Positions 27,998 through 36,955 of a stretch of 64,000 nucleotides of DNA are shown one piece after another. The notes below the pieces were generated by a model. That model searched no databases and had not been told where the DNA came from. It saw only the letters and a list, made by a program, of their open reading frames with translations. A program made the translations under genes and the position numbers. Location: NCBI GenBank assembly GCA_020721585.1, contig DYMK01000003.1, positions 62,001 to 126,000 on the forward strand. The letters are read 5' to 3'. The number at the start of each line of letters is the position of its first letter. Position 1 is the first letter of the stretch. Source of the DNA: Sulfuricurvum sp. GTDB taxonomy: Bacteria; Campylobacterota; Campylobacteria; Campylobacterales; Sulfurimonadaceae.

Positions 27998-28561
27998 ATG
28001 ACTGATCAAGAACTCAAAGACCTTGTCGCAAGTTTAGCGATTTCACAAGCCAAAACCGATGAGCAGCTCAAAGAACTTAAAGCCTCCAATCAACGTATGG
28101 AAATGCTGTTAGAAAATATTGCTAACAATCAAGGCGATATTACCGAAGAATTTTTTTACAATGCCAACGACCAAGGCGATGTCGCTGAAGAGTTTTTTTA
28201 CAATTCTCTCGAAAATAAAATGAATTTAGGGGGAATCCATTACGACTTTATTGATCAAAATTGGAAAAGAAGCAATAAAGCATTATGCGATGAATTTGAT
28301 ATTATCATGGTCAATGGCAAAGATATTGCGATTATCGAAGTAAAATACAAAGCGCATGAAAAAGATTTAGAAAAGCTTTTGACCAAAAAACAAGAAAATT
28401 TTAAAGAATTGTTTCCTATTTATAAAGATTACAATCATCATCTTGCCTTAGCTTCGTTTTATATGCCTCCAGAACTCAAAGAAAAAGCGTTGGAAAATAA
28501 CGTCATTGTTCTTCAACGTAAAGGGGATGTGATGGAGACGTTTCTCCCGAAAAATCCGTAA
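27998..28561 (+). CDS. PD-(D/E)XK-like cassette protein (DUF3782-type), copy 1
   Basis: A 187-residue protein. The N-terminus (MTDQELKDLVASLAISQAKT) is a predicted coiled coil, then comes a short tandem duplication of NQGDxxEEFFYN, then a nuclease-like core. EFDIIMVNGKDIAIIEVKYK has the spaced Asp and ExK of the PD-(D/E)XK superfamily. A paralogue at 42035-42661 shares almost all of the C-terminal 130 residues. Both have GGAGACCCC before the ATG and the same 3' flank, so the mobile unit includes promoter, gene and tail. Catalysis is not shown; the fold is also common in restriction and repair proteins. A direct repeat encloses the gene. Confidence 0.75.
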   Translation: MTDQELKDLVASLAISQAKTDEQLKELKASNQRMEMLLENIANNQGDITEEFFYNANDQGDVAEEFFYNSLENKMNLGGIHYDFIDQNWKRSNKALCDEFDIIMVNGKDIAIIEVKYKAHEKDLEKLLTKKQENFKELFPIYKDYNHHLALASFYMPPELKEKALENNVIVLQRKGDVMETFLPKNP

Positions 28562-28678
28562 TCTCTCGTCATTGCGTATACCTCTCGTCATTCCCGCGAA
28601 GGCGGGAATCCAGCTAGACTCCCGTCTTCGCGGGAGTGACGAAACCCCCTCCCCCTGAACTCGATTCAGGGTCTAAAA
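28550..28678 (+). repeat. 129-bp direct repeat, right copy
   Basis: Second copy of the repeat at 27820-27948. It starts within the last codons of the cassette gene, so the KNP-stop ending belongs to both the repeat and the gene. Differences to the left copy include GCGTATA for GCGGACA and CGTC for CGCC in the second hairpin. Confidence 0.9.
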
Positions 28679-28685
28679 GAAGAGA

Positions 28686-28759
28686 TGCTGAATCAAGTTC
28701 AGCATGACCGAGATCGTCACCCTGTACGTCTAACCGTCACCCTGAGCTTGACTCAGGGT
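28686..28759 (+). repeat. Palindromic repeats upstream of the leucine-rich-repeat gene
   Basis: Two hairpins: TGCTGAATCAAGTTCAGCA at 28686-28704 and the ACCCTGAG...CAGGGT palindrome at 28739-28759. The same pair, in the same order, lies just after the gene at 30206-30259, so the gene is bracketed by direct copies. Confidence 0.85.
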
Positions 28760-28786
28760 CTAAAACCACCCCAAAAAGGAAATCGT

Positions 28787-30196
28787 GTGTACCGTCCAGA
28801 AGCCCTCAAAACCATTGCTATCATTGAAGAAAAATATAAGATTGACTGGAACAACGACGCGCAACGTCAACAACTTACTGAATTGAATTTAATAAGCAAC
28901 CAAATCACCGACCTCTCCCCCCTTGCTCAGCTTACGCAACTGACCGAATTGAATTTATGGAACAACCAAATCACCGACCTCTCTCCCCTTGCTCAGCTTA
29001 CGCAACTGACCGAATTGAATTTAGGGCGTAACCAAATTACCGACCTCTCTCCTCTTGCTCAGTTGACGCAACTCACCGAATTGAATTTATGGAAGAACCA
29101 AATCACCGACATCTCCCCCCTTGCTCAACTGACGCAACTCACCAAATTGAATTTACAGAAGAACCACATCACCGACATCTCCCCCCTTGCTCATCTGACG
29201 CAACTGACCACCTTGGATTTAGAGAAAAACAAAATCACCCATATCCCTGAATGGTTGCTTGCTCTTAATTTAAAGATTACCCTCGAAAATATGGGGGAAA
29301 GTCTTGAAAAACCTATTTTATTCGCAGGCAATAACAGCAACAGCGTTATGATCAATGCGGGTAATCATAACGCTATAAACAGTGTAAACTGCAATAATAT
29401 TACGTTACTAAAGAAAGAACTAGATAATTTATTTATGGGAAAAATGATATTTAATACTCCTAAAGAGATGTGTTCTAATGAGAGTAAAGAAGTAATATTA
29501 CGCATTTCTAAAAATGAAATTGATACAGATGACTTAGCCAAAGACAATAAAACAATCAAAGAAGATATTAAAATATCACCTTATATGAAAGCAGTACTAA
29601 AGAGTGGAGATTTTGATGTTATTTCTCTTAACAGCGAAGAGCAAATTATTGATGATACCACAGTGACCGAATGGCAATGGAGTATTACTCCTAAAAAAAG
29701 TAAAGAAGAAGGTCAAGTTTATTTGACCATTACTGTGCGAATACCATTAAAACATAAAGAAGAGTATAAAGATATACCTACTTTTAAAAGAACGATCAAA
29801 ATACTTTTAAAGGACTCTGATATGCAATCAAAAAAAGATGAAGGAGGTAACAGCACTGTGTTTAATATAAGTTTAACGGGAAATGGTGATATAAACATTA
29901 ATGATGGTGAGAACAGCACCATCACCCAAACCATCACCACCACCAACAATGACCTCAAAGCCCTCTTAGAATTAGTTAAAAAAGAGGCGAATACCATCGC
30001 CGATCAGTTACCCAACGACAAAAAAGATACTTTTACAAAACTTACCAATCAAATCATCAAGGATGCTGATGAAGGTAAAAAAAGTCCCTTTTTTGAGTTT
30101 AGTACCAATGGCGTGTTAGAAACTGCTAAGACGGTAGGTGAAGTTGGTGTCACGTTTATGGAATTGATTCCAAAAATTGTGGAATTTTTGGGCTAA
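28787..30196 (+). CDS. Leucine-rich-repeat protein with unassigned C-terminal domain
   Basis: A 469-residue protein with no signal peptide. I start it at the GTG at 28787, which follows AAAAAGGA; an earlier ATG would translate palindromic repeat DNA. After a short leader, six 22-residue leucine-rich repeats (LTELNLxxNQITDLSPLAQL type, residues about 27-165) form an internalin-like solenoid. The long C-terminal part is polar, with Asn-rich segments such as NNSNSVMINAGNHNAINSVN and NISLTGNGDININDG, then a helical end. Similar Asn/Gly-rich stretches occur in bacterial conflict proteins, but I cannot assign a family. The protein is probably cytosolic and may act by protein binding. Confidence 0.7.
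   Translation: MYRPEALKTIAIIEEKYKIDWNNDAQRQQLTELNLISNQITDLSPLAQLTQLTELNLWNNQITDLSPLAQLTQLTELNLGRNQITDLSPLAQLTQLTELNLWKNQITDISPLAQLTQLTKLNLQKNHITDISPLAHLTQLTTLDLEKNKITHIPEWLLALNLKITLENMGESLEKPILFAGNNSNSVMINAGNHNAINSVNCNNITLLKKELDNLFMGKMIFNTPKEMCSNESKEVILRISKNEIDTDDLAKDNKTIKEDIKISPYMKAVLKSGDFDVISLNSEEQIIDDTTVTEWQWSITPKKSKEEGQVYLTITVRIPLKHKEEYKDIPTFKRTIKILLKDSDMQSKKDEGGNSTVFNISLTGNGDININDGENSTITQTITTTNNDLKALLELVKKEANTIADQLPNDKKDTFTKLTNQIIKDADEGKKSPFFEFSTNGVLETAKTVGEVGVTFMELIPKIVEFLG
28872..29230 (+). repeat. Tandem 66-bp coding repeats (LRR array)
   Basis: About five copies of a 66-bp unit containing ACCGAATTGAATTTA and ATCACCGAC(C/A)TCTC are nearly identical at the DNA level. The first copies are most alike and the last two drift, which suggests recent unit gain by slippage or unequal recombination. 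Confidence 0.85.
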
Positions 30197-30205
30197 AAGA
30201 GGAGA

Positions 30206-30259
30206 TGCTGAATCAAGTTCAGCATGAGGGGGTTTGTCACCCTGAGCTTGACTCAGGGT
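30206..30259 (+). repeat. Palindromic repeats downstream of the leucine-rich-repeat gene
   Basis: TGCTGAATCAAGTTCAGCA (30206-30224) and the ACCCTGAG...CAGGGT hairpin (30239-30259) repeat those before the gene. They lie between convergent genes, so they may also act as a two-way terminator, although there is no long T run. Confidence 0.8.
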
Positions 30260-30265
30260 TTTAAC

Positions 30266-32107
30266 TTAAAACTGTCCCCCACTGTTAAACATCTCTTTTT
30301 TAAACTCTACGACGCGATTACGCCCCGTATGTTTGGCTTCATACAAAGCAACATCGGCAAATTTAATCACCTTCCAAATTGAATCGGCATCTGCGGGGAA
30401 ATGAGCGATTCCAATACTTAAGGTTTTTTGGACGGTTTCACTTCCAAATTGAAACTTTTGTGCCGAAAATTGGGTACGAATTTTATCCGCAACACTCACG
30501 GCTCCCTCTTTAGTCGTATTATGTAAGAAAATCAAAAATTCTTCCCCCCCATAACGGATAGGGAGATCCGATTGGCGGACACTCGATTGCAAAATCTCTG
30601 CCAACGCACGGATAACCACATCCCCAGAATCATGTCCGTAGGTATCGTTGACCATTTTAAAATAGTCAATATCAATCATCAAAATGGCATAACTATCGTT
30701 GGTTCTAAGGGATTGATCGACCGTTTTATCAATAAATTCTTCCATAAAGCGGCGATTGTACAATCGAGTAGCTCCATCCCGAAGAGAGGAATCTCGAAGT
30801 TTATCGGTTAAGGTTCGACTCTCAATGACCGCTTTGGCCGCTTCAAAATAGCTTTTAATACTCGGCAACACTTGATTAAGTGTCTCAATGGTACGAAGAT
30901 GATTCGCCGAATAGGAGAGCGTTAATGCCAAATCATCATTAATGTTAAAAGGGACACAGGTATATTCTTTGTTACTCACCGAACAATTTTGGCACACATG
31001 GGCAAAATCGGTCGAATACACATCCGTATGCGTTCGATAGGCGCGACATCCCATGGCATCTGCATCCACCGTGGGGGTGCAAAAGCTTTTATGATCAGTA
31101 ATGTAAATAAGACGGCGCGTTTTAGACCCTTTATCCACCTCATACAGGGCAAAATGGTCAAAATGAAATTTCTCCTTAAGGACATAGATAAAACGACCAT
31201 AAATTTCCTCTTTGCTGTTGTCTAATTCAATGGTTTTCTTGAATTTATAGACATCGGAAAGCTCTTTAATGATAATGCCAGCTGAATTCAATGGATCAGC
31301 ACACGCTATATTGGAACGGGACATAAACGTCCCCAAATCTTGCTTGATATTGCCAAAGGTTTCATCCATTTTTTCAAATAAGGTGTTCATTTGTTCCGCA
31401 ACTTCATTCCCCCCATTTTTGAGGGTGGTAGTGAATCGAAAACTAAAATCCCCTTTTCGCGCTTGTTTAATCCCTTGTTGCAGATTTTCAAACAATTTCA
31501 TATAGGGCTTAAGATAGTGTTGCGTTGCCCATAGCGCAATGACCAAAAACAGCAAATTAATCCCAAAAATTTTAGCAATGGTCAATGCCCCTGTTTGTCG
31601 AATATCATTAACACTAAATTCCATACTAATGGCACCAAGGACATCCCCCTCTTTGGCTTGGTGACAACTCAAACAATTGGGATTACCATCGGTAGAAGCA
31701 ATATAGGGGATTGTCACTCGCAAAATAGCATCTTGGGCATCTTCACGGACACTGCTGATGATTCGCCCCTCGCGAAGAACCTGACGATCAATGGCATCAC
31801 GAGGGTGTTCATTTTTAAATCCTTCCCCATGTTGTGCTATGACCGTAGGAGAACGTACCAGCCAAATAGCCTGAATATCACGCGTATGAGAGACGTTAGA
31901 AAGAAAAAACTCCCGTTTGTCCATAATCCCATTGACCATATGGGCAGTAAGACCATCCCGCACCATTTCAGCGGTCATTTTGGATTTTTCAAGGGCATTG
32001 CTGTACCCATAATCCCGAAAATTCAATGCCACATTGGTAATGGTAGCAACTGCCAATCCCATGAGCATAAAAGCAACAATAAAAAGAATTTTTCGATTGG
32101 TATTCAT
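30266..32107 (-). CDS. Membrane diguanylate cyclase with haem-c sensor domain
   Basis: A 613-residue signalling protein. An N-terminal membrane helix (ILFIVAFMLMGLAVATI) is followed by a periplasmic DUF3365-like sensor with a CLSCH haem-c motif (145-149). A second helix (about 173-193) leads to a HAMP-like segment, a GAF-like cytosolic domain (around 290-440) and a GGDEF domain with RYGGEEF near 518-524. The GAF-like part carries several cysteines (CRAYRT, CQNCSVSNKEYTC) that could hold a metal or act as a redox switch. The protein probably makes cyclic-di-GMP in response to a redox signal or gaseous ligand. The haem would be attached by CcsBA, encoded in this window. Confidence 0.85.
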   Translation of the reverse strand: MNTNRKILFIVAFMLMGLAVATITNVALNFRDYGYSNALEKSKMTAEMVRDGLTAHMVNGIMDKREFFLSNVSHTRDIQAIWLVRSPTVIAQHGEGFKNEHPRDAIDRQVLREGRIISSVREDAQDAILRVTIPYIASTDGNPNCLSCHQAKEGDVLGAISMEFSVNDIRQTGALTIAKIFGINLLFLVIALWATQHYLKPYMKLFENLQQGIKQARKGDFSFRFTTTLKNGGNEVAEQMNTLFEKMDETFGNIKQDLGTFMSRSNIACADPLNSAGIIIKELSDVYKFKKTIELDNSKEEIYGRFIYVLKEKFHFDHFALYEVDKGSKTRRLIYITDHKSFCTPTVDADAMGCRAYRTHTDVYSTDFAHVCQNCSVSNKEYTCVPFNINDDLALTLSYSANHLRTIETLNQVLPSIKSYFEAAKAVIESRTLTDKLRDSSLRDGATRLYNRRFMEEFIDKTVDQSLRTNDSYAILMIDIDYFKMVNDTYGHDSGDVVIRALAEILQSSVRQSDLPIRYGGEEFLIFLHNTTKEGAVSVADKIRTQFSAQKFQFGSETVQKTLSIGIAHFPADADSIWKVIKFADVALYEAKHTGRNRVVEFKKEMFNSGGQF

Positions 32108-32187
32108 AGTAACCTCATTTTTTAGATAACCTAGCCAAATGATTTGTTTTACGCGTGGCTATTTTATGTAAATAACGCTTAAAAAAA

Positions 32188-34002
32188 TTATTCTACCGTC
32201 ACACTTTTGGCTAAATTGCGGGGCATATCGACATCATTCCCCAAGCGAATTGCAATTTCCATCGAAAAAAGTTGCAAAATGACCATCATTTCAAAAAACT
32301 CTGCCATATAATCACTATGGCTATGGGTGCGGATATGATCATCGGCTTTATCAAAGTCCAAGGGGCTGAGCGAACAAATCGTTGAATCGCGCGCACTTAA
32401 CTCTTCCACATTGCTTTTGGTTTTATCATAGAGTTTATGCTCAGGAAGTAACGCGATGGTAAACAATTCCGGATCAGCTAAGGCGATAGGGCCATGCTTC
32501 ATCTCACCACTGGGATACCCCTCTGCATGGAGATAACTGATCTCTTTGAGCTTTAACGCCCCTTCAAGTGCTAAAGGGAAAAATACATCTCTTCCGATAA
32601 AAAAGAACCCATGACCGTGCAAATACCGTTTGGAGAGGCGACGAAGCTGTTCATGGGTGCTATTTTCCACTTTGACCACACTGGGAAGGGTGCGTAATAC
32701 GCTAATCTGTCGCCCTATTTCACTTGCTTCAAGGGTTTGACGTAGACCTGCCAAATGAAGACTTAACATCCACAAAACACTCACTTGGGTGGCAAAGGCT
32801 TTGGTCGAAGCGACCCCTTTTTCAATCCCTGCGCGGGTCAAGATACTTGCATCGGCTAAACGCACCATCGAAGAGTTATCGACATTACAGATAACTAAGG
32901 TTTTAAGACCCCGTTTTTTCGCCATTTTGAGGGTCTCTAGGGTATCGGCGGTCTCTCCGCTTTGGCTAATGACCACAAACAGCGTATCGGGGGTGAGAAG
33001 CGGTTCACGATACCGAAACTCACTGGCAATCTCCACAGAGGTACGAATTTTGGCATGACGCTCTAGCAAATAGGTGGCGACCATCGCCGCATGGTAACTG
33101 GTTCCACACGCACAGAGTTTAATCTCACAAATTCCCTCAAAAAGATCGCTGGGAAGCTCTTCAAAATAAATTTCATCCTCACGCAAACGTCCCATCAACG
33201 TATCGGCTAAAACGGTGCTTTGCTCATAAATCTCTTTTTCCATAAAAAAGCGGTATCCCTCTTTTTGGGCAGAGAGTTTGGTGACGCTTAAGGGGGTAAA
33301 ACGGGATTGCAGCGCGTGATGGTGGGGATCAAAGAGGGTAATCGTCTCTGCTGTGGCATACCCATACTGACCATCTTCCAAATAGATTACCTCCTGTGCT
33401 TTACCAATCAACGCTGCATCCGAAGAGCCAAAAAAGGTCTCATCTTCACCTCTACGTCCCACAATCATAGGGGAACCGTTTTTGGCAAAGAAAATGGTTT
33501 TATCCTCCGATGCGGTCACCAGCAAAAGGGCATACGCCCCCTCTAATTGCGCCAAAGTTGCTTTAAACGCCTCAAAAGGGGTGCCGACATTAGAGAGATG
33601 ATGCTCAAACAAATGGACAATTACTTCCGTATCGGTTTGACTCACAAACTGCACTCCCTCATGGGTCAGGCTGTTTTTGAGTTCTTGGTAATTTTCGATG
33701 ATCCCATTATGCACCACATACGAAACCGCTCCGACGTGGGGATGGGCATTAAGTTCGGTGGGTTTTCCATGGGTTGCCCAACGGGTATGCCCAATTCCAA
33801 TCGAAAAACCAGTGCTTTCAAAAAGAGAGGCTTTTTCTTCAAGATTGATCAGTTTTCCGACTGCTTTAAACAGCGAAAATTGGTGATTTTGAAGGACAAC
33901 AATTCCCGCAGAATCGTATCCTCGGTATTCCAGCTCGCGAAGTCCGTCAATTAAAATCTCTTTGACCGGTTTGGTTCCGATATAACCTACAATTCCACAC
34001 AT
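32188..34002 (-). CDS. glmS: Glutamine--fructose-6-phosphate aminotransferase (isomerizing)
   Basis: A 604-residue enzyme that makes glucosamine-6-phosphate, the entry to UDP-GlcNAc for peptidoglycan and LPS. The N-terminal nucleophile is Cys2 in MCGIVGYIG, with glutaminase motifs such as GHTRWATHGKPTELNAHPH. Two SIS sugar domains follow (CGTSYHAAMVATYLLE and FFIGRDVFFPLALEGALKLK), and the protein ends MPRNLAKSVTVE. No glmS ribozyme is visible upstream, since glnD ends only 3 nt before the start. The gene is co-transcribed with glnD. Confidence 0.97.
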   Translation of the reverse strand: MCGIVGYIGTKPVKEILIDGLRELEYRGYDSAGIVVLQNHQFSLFKAVGKLINLEEKASLFESTGFSIGIGHTRWATHGKPTELNAHPHVGAVSYVVHNGIIENYQELKNSLTHEGVQFVSQTDTEVIVHLFEHHLSNVGTPFEAFKATLAQLEGAYALLLVTASEDKTIFFAKNGSPMIVGRRGEDETFFGSSDAALIGKAQEVIYLEDGQYGYATAETITLFDPHHHALQSRFTPLSVTKLSAQKEGYRFFMEKEIYEQSTVLADTLMGRLREDEIYFEELPSDLFEGICEIKLCACGTSYHAAMVATYLLERHAKIRTSVEIASEFRYREPLLTPDTLFVVISQSGETADTLETLKMAKKRGLKTLVICNVDNSSMVRLADASILTRAGIEKGVASTKAFATQVSVLWMLSLHLAGLRQTLEASEIGRQISVLRTLPSVVKVENSTHEQLRRLSKRYLHGHGFFFIGRDVFFPLALEGALKLKEISYLHAEGYPSGEMKHGPIALADPELFTIALLPEHKLYDKTKSNVEELSARDSTICSLSPLDFDKADDHIRTHSHSDYMAEFFEMMVILQLFSMEIAIRLGNDVDMPRNLAKSVTVE

Positions 34003-34005
34003 TGA

Positions 34006-36516
34006 TTATCCCTTTGTTAACTGAGTAATTATTTGGGCTGCATTATCGCACATCCCGTTTTGTTTTTCGATTAAGAAATGATCACGCGCTTTGTTTTTAT
34101 CGGTGTGAATTTTAGCCGTGGCGATATTAATGTACGCCTCATCAAACAGTTGGACGAAATAGGCTAATAATCCCCGCTGATTGGTGGTATTGAGATTGAG
34201 TTGCGCATAATGGAGGGAATGGTCACAATCGAGGGTAATCTCATTGGGTTTGATACTGGGTTTGGGCAAATTGAGTTTTTTAGACATATCAAATGCCTCT
34301 TCGATAATGGAGATAACAAACTCCATCGTCCCCTCTTGCGGGGATTGTAAAAATTCGATTCTAAAATATTTGATCGAATCAAAAAGGGTAAAAATATCCA
34401 TGGATGCAACATCCAAATAGCTCAATTTTCCCAATAAATACCCCAAGTTAAGGGGAACTTTTCGGAAAATATGAAGAACCAGACCTTGTTCAATATCGAT
34501 CTCAAACGTAAAAGTATGACACGTTTTTGCCTCTTTAAAAAGGGCAATAATTTCATCCGAAGTGTATTTAAAAAAGAACAAATTTGATTCGATGGAAAGG
34601 AGCTTTTTTTGGTCTATTTTACTCAATAATCCAAAATCGGGGTCATTAAGGAGCCGTTTTTCTTTGTTTTGCCGTTTAATGGCATCGGTCAAACGGTCAT
34701 TTTGGGACGATATTTCCAATGACGCTTCATACAGTTCATGGAGCAAATTTGCCCCAAAATTGGTATACGTCCCTTTTCCCACCCCATTAATATCGGCATA
34801 GGTGAGGATATAAAGCAATTTAAGGTTCTCAGGGGTTTTGATTTTGGACATAAACTGGTAAAGCGTCTTTTCACTGTAAAGATTTTCCCGATACGCCACA
34901 TTGCTCATCAATGTGTGATACCGAACCAAAATCACCGAGCGTTCATGGACGGAAGTCGGAAGTTTGATGCTCTGAATAAAAGGGATAATGAGTTTTGCCC
35001 CCACCTCACTGTGATCTTGTTTGCGCCCTTTGCCCGTATCGTGCAGCAATGTAACCGCTTTGAGCAATACTTTATCGGCACCGCTTAATGCCTCATACAA
35101 CGCCGCAACATTGGGATCGTGAATCGCCTCAAGGGCTTTAACGCACTCAATGGAGTGAAGATCCACAGGATAGTGGTGATACCCATCAAACTGAGGGAGA
35201 TGCAGCACTTTTTTAAACGCACCAATCAACTGATGCAAAATACCCGCATCGTAAAAGAGCTTTAACATCGCATACAAATGGTTACGTTCAAAGAGCTTGC
35301 GCAACAACGTATGGGTTTTGGTTTTCATCGGATGCTTGATGGTCACATAGGTAAAATGGAACAATACGCTCTCATCAAATTTCCACCCTACACGATCGTC
35401 CAAGGATAAAAGCACTTCCAAGAGCGTGTCCACCGAGGGGGTCTTAAGATGATACGAGCTGTAAAGCACCTGATCGACCGCATAAAACCCTTTGGCAACA
35501 CGACTTGCACGTAAAACAGCCAACGCCGTGGAATCGACCAGATAGTGCCGTGCCATTTTTTTGACGTAAATTTGGGTGAAGTTACTAATGCGCCATTGCG
35601 CTTCGAGAAGTTTGGTCACCAACCGACGCTCATCGCTAAAGCCCAGCATACGGGCAATCGTGGGCATCACATCCAGCACCAATTGATCTTGTTGTTTATT
35701 CGCGACAAGATGTAAGGCACTGCGCACCCGAAACAACAATTCCAACGCAATGCGATACTCACGGTACTGCTCTTCGCTAAACAATCGCCCTGTCAGTTCT
35801 CGCAACGCATTGACCCCATACAACGTTTTGGCGATCCAGTACAACAGTTGCGAATCCCGTAATCCCCCGACCCCCTCTTTGATATTGGGTTGCATCGAAA
35901 AGGGGAATTTTTTACGGCGTGTTTCGGCTTCTTGGATTTTGGCTAAGACAAACGCTTTTGGGTTATCGTGACGGATAAGATTCAAACGGTGCTGTGTCGC
36001 ATTCCACGTAAAGGGAGACCCAATAATGAGCCGTGACTCCATCATCGCGGTTTTGATCGTGATGTCTTCGCGTGAGGCTTTACGTAAATCGTTCACTTCA
36101 TGGACACGATGCCCCAATTTTAATCCCGCATCCCACGCCAAATAGAGAAATTTTTCAAGGATGGCTGCGGTATTGTACCCCTCGTTTTTTTCATACACCA
36201 TCATCAAATCAATGTCACTGTGGACGCACAATTGCTCTCGCCCGTAACTTCCCAACGCAATCAACGCAATGGGGATATTCCCCCGCATGGGGAGATAGTG
36301 ACCAAACATTCGACGTAAAACCGTTTTGTACATCAAGGAAATAAGAAAATCCAGTTTTTTGGTATGGGTGACCAAAAAATCTTTCCCTTGATTCCGTTCA
36401 AAAAGGGTTAAGAGGGAATCTTTATATTCATTGATGTGAATTTTAAAACATTTGGAGAGGGCAAAATCACTGGCGTTGGATTCGATAAGGTCTTCTAACT
36501 GGAGTTCAAGGGTCAT
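34006..36516 (-). CDS. glnD: PII uridylyltransferase/uridylyl-removing enzyme
   Basis: An 836-residue nitrogen sensor that uridylylates PII. The nucleotidyltransferase site is ALGSYGREQLCVHSDIDLMM (residues near 90-120), the HD hydrolase site is TLLHDTGKGRKQDHSEVGAKL, and the C-terminal region holds ACT-type glutamine sensors. I choose the ATG at 36516 (MTLELQLEDL); an in-frame ATG 16 codons upstream is possible, and neither has a strong ribosome site. glmS follows in the same direction. Confidence 0.9.
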   Translation of the reverse strand: MTLELQLEDLIESNASDFALSKCFKIHINEYKDSLLTLFERNQGKDFLVTHTKKLDFLISLMYKTVLRRMFGHYLPMRGNIPIALIALGSYGREQLCVHSDIDLMMVYEKNEGYNTAAILEKFLYLAWDAGLKLGHRVHEVNDLRKASREDITIKTAMMESRLIIGSPFTWNATQHRLNLIRHDNPKAFVLAKIQEAETRRKKFPFSMQPNIKEGVGGLRDSQLLYWIAKTLYGVNALRELTGRLFSEEQYREYRIALELLFRVRSALHLVANKQQDQLVLDVMPTIARMLGFSDERRLVTKLLEAQWRISNFTQIYVKKMARHYLVDSTALAVLRASRVAKGFYAVDQVLYSSYHLKTPSVDTLLEVLLSLDDRVGWKFDESVLFHFTYVTIKHPMKTKTHTLLRKLFERNHLYAMLKLFYDAGILHQLIGAFKKVLHLPQFDGYHHYPVDLHSIECVKALEAIHDPNVAALYEALSGADKVLLKAVTLLHDTGKGRKQDHSEVGAKLIIPFIQSIKLPTSVHERSVILVRYHTLMSNVAYRENLYSEKTLYQFMSKIKTPENLKLLYILTYADINGVGKGTYTNFGANLLHELYEASLEISSQNDRLTDAIKRQNKEKRLLNDPDFGLLSKIDQKKLLSIESNLFFFKYTSDEIIALFKEAKTCHTFTFEIDIEQGLVLHIFRKVPLNLGYLLGKLSYLDVASMDIFTLFDSIKYFRIEFLQSPQEGTMEFVISIIEEAFDMSKKLNLPKPSIKPNEITLDCDHSLHYAQLNLNTTNQRGLLAYFVQLFDEAYINIATAKIHTDKNKARDHFLIEKQNGMCDNAAQIITQLTKG

Positions 36517-36638
36517 GGGGACTACTTTTTTTTGGTGGTATTGTATCTCAATTTTTGGGTACAATCTTTACCAAGCTCCCCTTTGGGGAGTTGTATGGTC
36601 AGCTCCGAGGGGGCGTATTATAAGTATGGGAATTTGGT

Positions 36639-36872
36639 ATGAAAGAAAAAGCATCTTTTGGGTTAAATATACACGATGATGGTAATTGCAAATATGTTTT
36701 ATCGAGTGATATTCAAAAATTACCTTTTTATGCCACTTGGCTAGAGAGTTCGAGAGGTAAAACTTGTTTATTACTTGATGATGATTGCGGTATCTATATA
36801 CATGATTGGGAAAACTTTTGCAAGAAGTTTAATGAGATTAATCCCGTTCGCCCTGAGCTTGTCGAAGGGTAA
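36639..36872 (+). CDS. Small hypothetical protein ending inside a palindromic repeat
   Basis: A 77-residue AT-rich gene with no recognised family (MKEKASFGLNIHDDGNCKYV). The last ten residues, NPVRPELVEG, are the translation of a common intergenic repeat (CGCCCTGAGCTTGTCGAAGG), so the original C-terminus has probably been replaced by repeat DNA. A TATTAT box at 36616-36621 could drive it. It may be a decaying or clipped gene. Confidence 0.45.
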   Translation: MKEKASFGLNIHDDGNCKYVLSSDIQKLPFYATWLESSRGKTCLLLDDDCGIYIHDWENFCKKFNEINPVRPELVEG

Positions 36873-36914
36873 AGCGGGTGAGTTGTTCATGGTTCGACAA
36901 GCTCACTACGAATG
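36845..36914 (+). repeat. Repeat pair with CTTGTCGAAGG / GGTTCGACAAGC
   Basis: A CGCCCTGAGCTTGTCGAAGG unit and a nearby GGTTCGACAAGCTCACTACG unit lie in opposite orientation and can pair. Units of this type are widespread in proteobacterial intergenic DNA. The left unit supplies the 3' end of the gene at 36639. Confidence 0.7.
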
Positions 36915-36955
36915 GAAAAAGAATTCTATTATAAAAAAATATTTGAGGTGATTGT

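Noticed and set aside
28872-29230. Regular 66-bp repeats suggesting a CRISPR array
   Set aside because: The repeats are contiguous coding units of an LRR protein with no unique spacers, and no cas genes are nearby.
34003-34005. glmS ribozyme before glmS
   Set aside because: Only 3 nt separate the glmS start from glnD, so there is no room for the ribozyme.
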